Under the pieces are notes generated by a model that did not search any database, was not told where the DNA came from, and was given only the letters and a program-made list of their open reading frames with translations. A stretch of 24,540 nucleotides of DNA. It comes from a virus. The position numbers were made by a program, and so were the translations under genes. Below, piece after piece: positions 21,860 through 24,540 of the stretch. The DNA is taken from positions 1-24,540 of IMG/VR virus record IMGVR_UViG_3300044641_007670; one strand, given 5' to 3'. The first letter of the stretch is position 1. Every line of letters starts with the position of its first letter.

Positions 21860-24540
21860 TTACACCCATTCTATAGCAATTAATTCTGAATAAGTGGGTT
21901 TTATTTGTTCTACAGATTCTCTTATAGTTGATTCTATTAAAGAACGAGTGTTTTCATCAGTGGTATCAAGACCTGCAATTTTTATTTTAAAAAATGTACT
22001 TTTTGATCCTGGAGCTTTATGTTTAAAAAACCTATCAATAGCTTCTACATACTGAATTTGAGTAGTAGGTATATTCCAAAATATGTCTTGTGCTATAAAT
22101 TGAGCTCGAACAAACATATTTAAAAAGGTAGGATTAATAGCGTAGTCATATATTTTTATATTATCTATATAACCATCAAATATTAATGCGTGAGAGTTAA
22201 GTTCATTATTTAAATTATCAAACTTACCAGCTGGAGTACCAATAAATAAATCATTCTTTCGTAAATAACTTACGTTATAATTGCCTGGCAAAACTTTTTG
22301 ATCTCTTAAGCGAGTATCTACATATAACGATAGAGTTTGATTTTTATAGGTCCCTGTTATTAGATGCCATGAATCATTAGTTAGATATTGCACTGGAACC
22401 GAGACAGAAAATGTAGTTATAGGGGTACCCTTAATAGGTTTTTGAGCAGCTATTTTAAACTGCAATTGAGGGTTATTATTATATAACACTTTATTAAAAA
22501 TACGCTTCCATTCATATCCGGTAAAATCCCCTAACCCGTTAAAGCGCATTAAGCTTTTATCTTGTAGTTCGGGTGGTGATTGTTCAACGTTTGTTTTATC
22601 AGGTAGAATAGTAAATTTTTTGATATTACCTTCAAGAGTTACTTCATATAAAGTTTTATCATTATCATGATAAATTAAACAATACCACTCTTTTTCATTT
22701 TTAGAGCGATCATATGTGTAAATAAAACTTATATTTTTAGAGTCAAAACTATCTGATATGCCCGTCTCGAATGTTTGTAATATATTTTTAGTGGTTGAGC
22801 TTATTTTTGAAACAGAATTATTTTTATATAGTATCCAAATATTATTAAAAGGATCAATACCAATATTAGTACAATCTTCTATACCTGTTAGCTGTACGCC
22901 ATTACAGGTTAAAAAACCTGTATTATCAATTAACCATTTTTGATTAGTACTATCATATTTTACGTCTCTGCACGGAGATTCTGTAATAAAATTACCGTTA
23001 GTATCGTAAACAAATTTACCACCATAATCTACTGTAGTAGCTGTCAAGCTTAAATTCGGGAAACCAGATGCTTGAAATATGTTATTGTCTATCGTAATAA
23101 CTTCATTAAGGGCAAATAAACTACCACCTTCTGCTATATTAATAGTTTGAATTGCACTTAAACTATTAACTTCAACTATTAGAACAGCGCTTGCACCATT
23201 TCCGTTTGTAGTTATAGCTGATGAAGGAACCGTATATGAACCAGAAGCTATTTTAACACTTGTATTATATGAATATTTAAAATCTCTTAAAGAAAAATTA
23301 GTATTTTCACTATATGGTATTGAACTGACCCCTTGATATATTAAATTTGAGTCAAACAAATAAAGACTTTCGGTTGTTTGAAACAAGCTATAATTATTTT
23401 TATCAATTATAAATTGTTTGGGTTCTCCGTTTGTAATAAAAAGCTCACCGCTGCTTAATCGAGGAACTGCTAAAACATCCCCTATATGATTCATTTTATA
23501 AAATGAATTTGCACCGCCAACATCAAGAACTAATAATTCATGCTCACCGTTTATATTAACTTGTTTAGGTGAACTTAAATTAGTTGCTGTAAGTTCTGCA
23601 ATAATTGGTTGAGTGCTTTTATCTAAATAAACAAATCCCTCTTGATTAAACAAATATAAATGACCGTAAAATGTTTCTGGTACTACAAAGAAGGGATAAT
23701 ATTTTAAGTTATTATAAAAAATGCTATATCCACCGTAATTAAAATTACCAACTAATTGTGTTGCTGGTGCTGTTAACCAACTATCATTTTGTACCCAAAA
23801 ATTAAGAGTAAATTCGTTCTTTGAATTATATGTATCAGAGTAAAATACTCGAGCATCTATAAAATTATTATTTTTAAAATCTAAAACACTACGATCTGCT
23901 ACTTCTGGCTCATTTAAATTCAAAGCCCATTCGCTTTTAAAATTGTATATATAAGCTTTATTTTCATAAATTGATTCGTCTTTTGGAAATTCTGACCAAG
24001 ATTGAATATTAAGTTTTAAGGATGTGGATAGCGGTCCTGCAAAAGTATTAACTATTTCTTGAGCTGTTTTTTCGCCGCAATGATAATATTGATACCATAC
24101 TCCTGGTTCTAAATTAACTGTTGAAGGTATATCTTGAATAACTGGGTTGTTTATAGTATAGCTTTCATAGTTTGATTCACCGAGTAGAGCGTTACCATAT
24201 GTTATTTTACCAGGATTATAAAAACGATCTAACCATACTGGGGATTCCCCGGATAGAGAATATAACCAACTACACAGCCAAGTACCATCGGGTATATCAG
24301 TAGTTGTGCCCCATGGGGTAGTGTTGCCGTAGCCTCCTTGTTTTTTAAAAATACGGTCAGCCATGGCGGGTATTGGGCCTGGTGTTGCTCCTGCCCCAGC
24401 TAATTGACTTGAAGATAACTTTTGTGTATTAGTGAAGTAAGGTATATGGAAGTATGTTGCTTTATCTTTTTTAAAATTAATTTCTGAAACCTGAGATTGA
24501 TAACCTAAATGTATTTTATCGTAACCGCCTGTTTCGTTAG
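21860..24540 (-). CDS. LamG-like structural protein interrupted by propeller-like sequence, N-terminus beyond window
   Basis: The frame stays open from the stop at 21860 to the right edge. The ATG at 24364 is preceded by 58 in-frame codons without a stop (..NETGGYDKIHLGYQ..), so it is probably internal. Counting from that ATG: an aromatic N-terminal domain (TWLCSWLYS, VWLDRFYNPG), then the first half of a LamG/concanavalin-like fold (EFTLNFWVQ at 184, QLVGNFNYGGYSIFY at 203). Residues ~226-600 are propeller-like (for example CTNIGIDPFNNIWILYKNN at 498). The second LamG half follows: SWHLITGTYKNQTLSLYVDT (665-684), LFIGTPAG, and FDGYIDNIKIYDYAI (729-743). The C-terminus SESxxR-type helix and KPTYSELIAIEWV resemble ends of baseplate or fibre proteins. 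A small Gly-rich module (~376-446) is shared with the 1095-aa protein. Probably a host-contacting tail part. Confidence 0.8.
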   Translation of the reverse strand, partial: NETGGYDKIHLGYQSQVSEINFKKDKATYFHIPYFTNTQKLSSSQLAGAGATPGPIPAMADRIFKKQGGYGNTTPWGTTTDIPDGTWLCSWLYSLSGESPVWLDRFYNPGKITYGNALLGESNYESYTINNPVIQDIPSTVNLEPGVWYQYYHCGEKTAQEIVNTFAGPLSTSLKLNIQSWSEFPKDESIYENKAYIYNFKSEWALNLNEPEVADRSVLDFKNNNFIDARVFYSDTYNSKNEFTLNFWVQNDSWLTAPATQLVGNFNYGGYSIFYNNLKYYPFFVVPETFYGHLYLFNQEGFVYLDKSTQPIIAELTATNLSSPKQVNINGEHELLVLDVGGANSFYKMNHIGDVLAVPRLSSGELFITNGEPKQFIIDKNNYSLFQTTESLYLFDSNLIYQGVSSIPYSENTNFSLRDFKYSYNTSVKIASGSYTVPSSAITTNGNGASAVLIVEVNSLSAIQTINIAEGGSLFALNEVITIDNNIFQASGFPNLSLTATTVDYGGKFVYDTNGNFITESPCRDVKYDSTNQKWLIDNTGFLTCNGVQLTGIEDCTNIGIDPFNNIWILYKNNSVSKISSTTKNILQTFETGISDSFDSKNISFIYTYDRSKNEKEWYCLIYHDNDKTLYEVTLEGNIKKFTILPDKTNVEQSPPELQDKSLMRFNGLGDFTGYEWKRIFNKVLYNNNPQLQFKIAAQKPIKGTPITTFSVSVPVQYLTNDSWHLITGTYKNQTLSLYVDTRLRDQKVLPGNYNVSYLRKNDLFIGTPAGKFDNLNNELNSHALIFDGYIDNIKIYDYAINPTFLNMFVRAQFIAQDIFWNIPTTQIQYVEAIDRFFKHKAPGSKSTFFKIKIAGLDTTDENTRSLIESTIRESVEQIKPTYSELIAIEWV

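Noticed and set aside
24362-24364. ATG at 24364 as the true start of the LamG-like protein
   Set aside because: 58 in-frame codons without a stop run upstream to the window edge, and there is no start-site motif before it, so it is probably an internal Met.
13199-24540. Diversity-generating retroelement acting on the fibre genes
   Set aside because: No reverse transcriptase frame or template/variable repeat pair was seen in the window.
1-24540. tRNA genes, integrase or attachment sites
   Set aside because: No cloverleaf, recombinase or direct-repeat pair could be recognised by reading; the content is virion genes typical of a lytic phage.

Overview
The window looks like part of the genome of a T4-like (tailed, contractile) bacteriophage, probably from an aquatic, AT-rich setting. 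The evidence is a recognisable T4 virion block: prohead protease (gp21), a small gp67-like core protein, scaffold (gp22), major capsid protein (gp23), neck proteins (gp13 and gp14) and the head-completion nuclease (gp4). Genes are almost gap-free; no tRNA, CRISPR array, integrase or transposase was seen, and no gene-free stretch reaches 300 bases. The host cannot be fixed from the sequence. Low GC and the near absence of Shine-Dalgarno sequences would fit SAR11 or Bacteroidota, but this is only inference.

Layout, in order of transcription of the main (minus) strand, from right to left. (1) 24540-13199: five large fibre/adhesin-like genes. Four adjacent ones carry different beta-propeller-type repeats: a LamG-like protein interrupted by propeller-like sequence (open at the right edge), a delta-60-repeat propeller inside a split jelly-roll, an NHL-repeat protein and an RCC1-repeat protein. 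The fifth is a short fibre-like protein sharing its N-terminal anchor with the RCC1 protein. (2) 13163-12354: an acidic protein, followed by a strong hairpin terminator. (3) 12278-9376: a possible degenerate nucleotidyltransferase-fold protein, gp14, gp13, a small Cys/Lys-rich protein and gp4. (4) 8606-7728 and 9404-8616, on the plus strand: a four-helix membrane protein and a Vsr/EDxHD-like homing endonuclease. (5) 7661-4298: gp21, a 49-aa gp67-like protein, gp22 and gp23, closed by a bidirectional terminator. (6) 3391-4231, plus strand: two small non-structural genes. (7) 3355-1: a repeat-containing structural protein, a 63-aa basic protein and a Gly-rich protein cut by the left edge.

How the genes fit together: gp22, gp67 and gp23 would build the prohead, gp21 matures it, gp4, gp13 and gp14 complete the head and neck, and the large propeller proteins are the best candidates for the host-contacting distal parts of the tail or baseplate. 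The plus-strand islands look like accessory insertions between structural blocks.

A repeated start-site pattern is notable. Nearly every minus-strand gene preceded by a gap of about 15 bases or more has TTAAATAA or (A/T)ATAAATA only 4-12 bases before its start and no Shine-Dalgarno sequence. The major capsid gene is the exception: it has an AAAGGAG site and lacks the motif. This may mean T4-type late promoters giving leaderless or nearly leaderless mRNAs.
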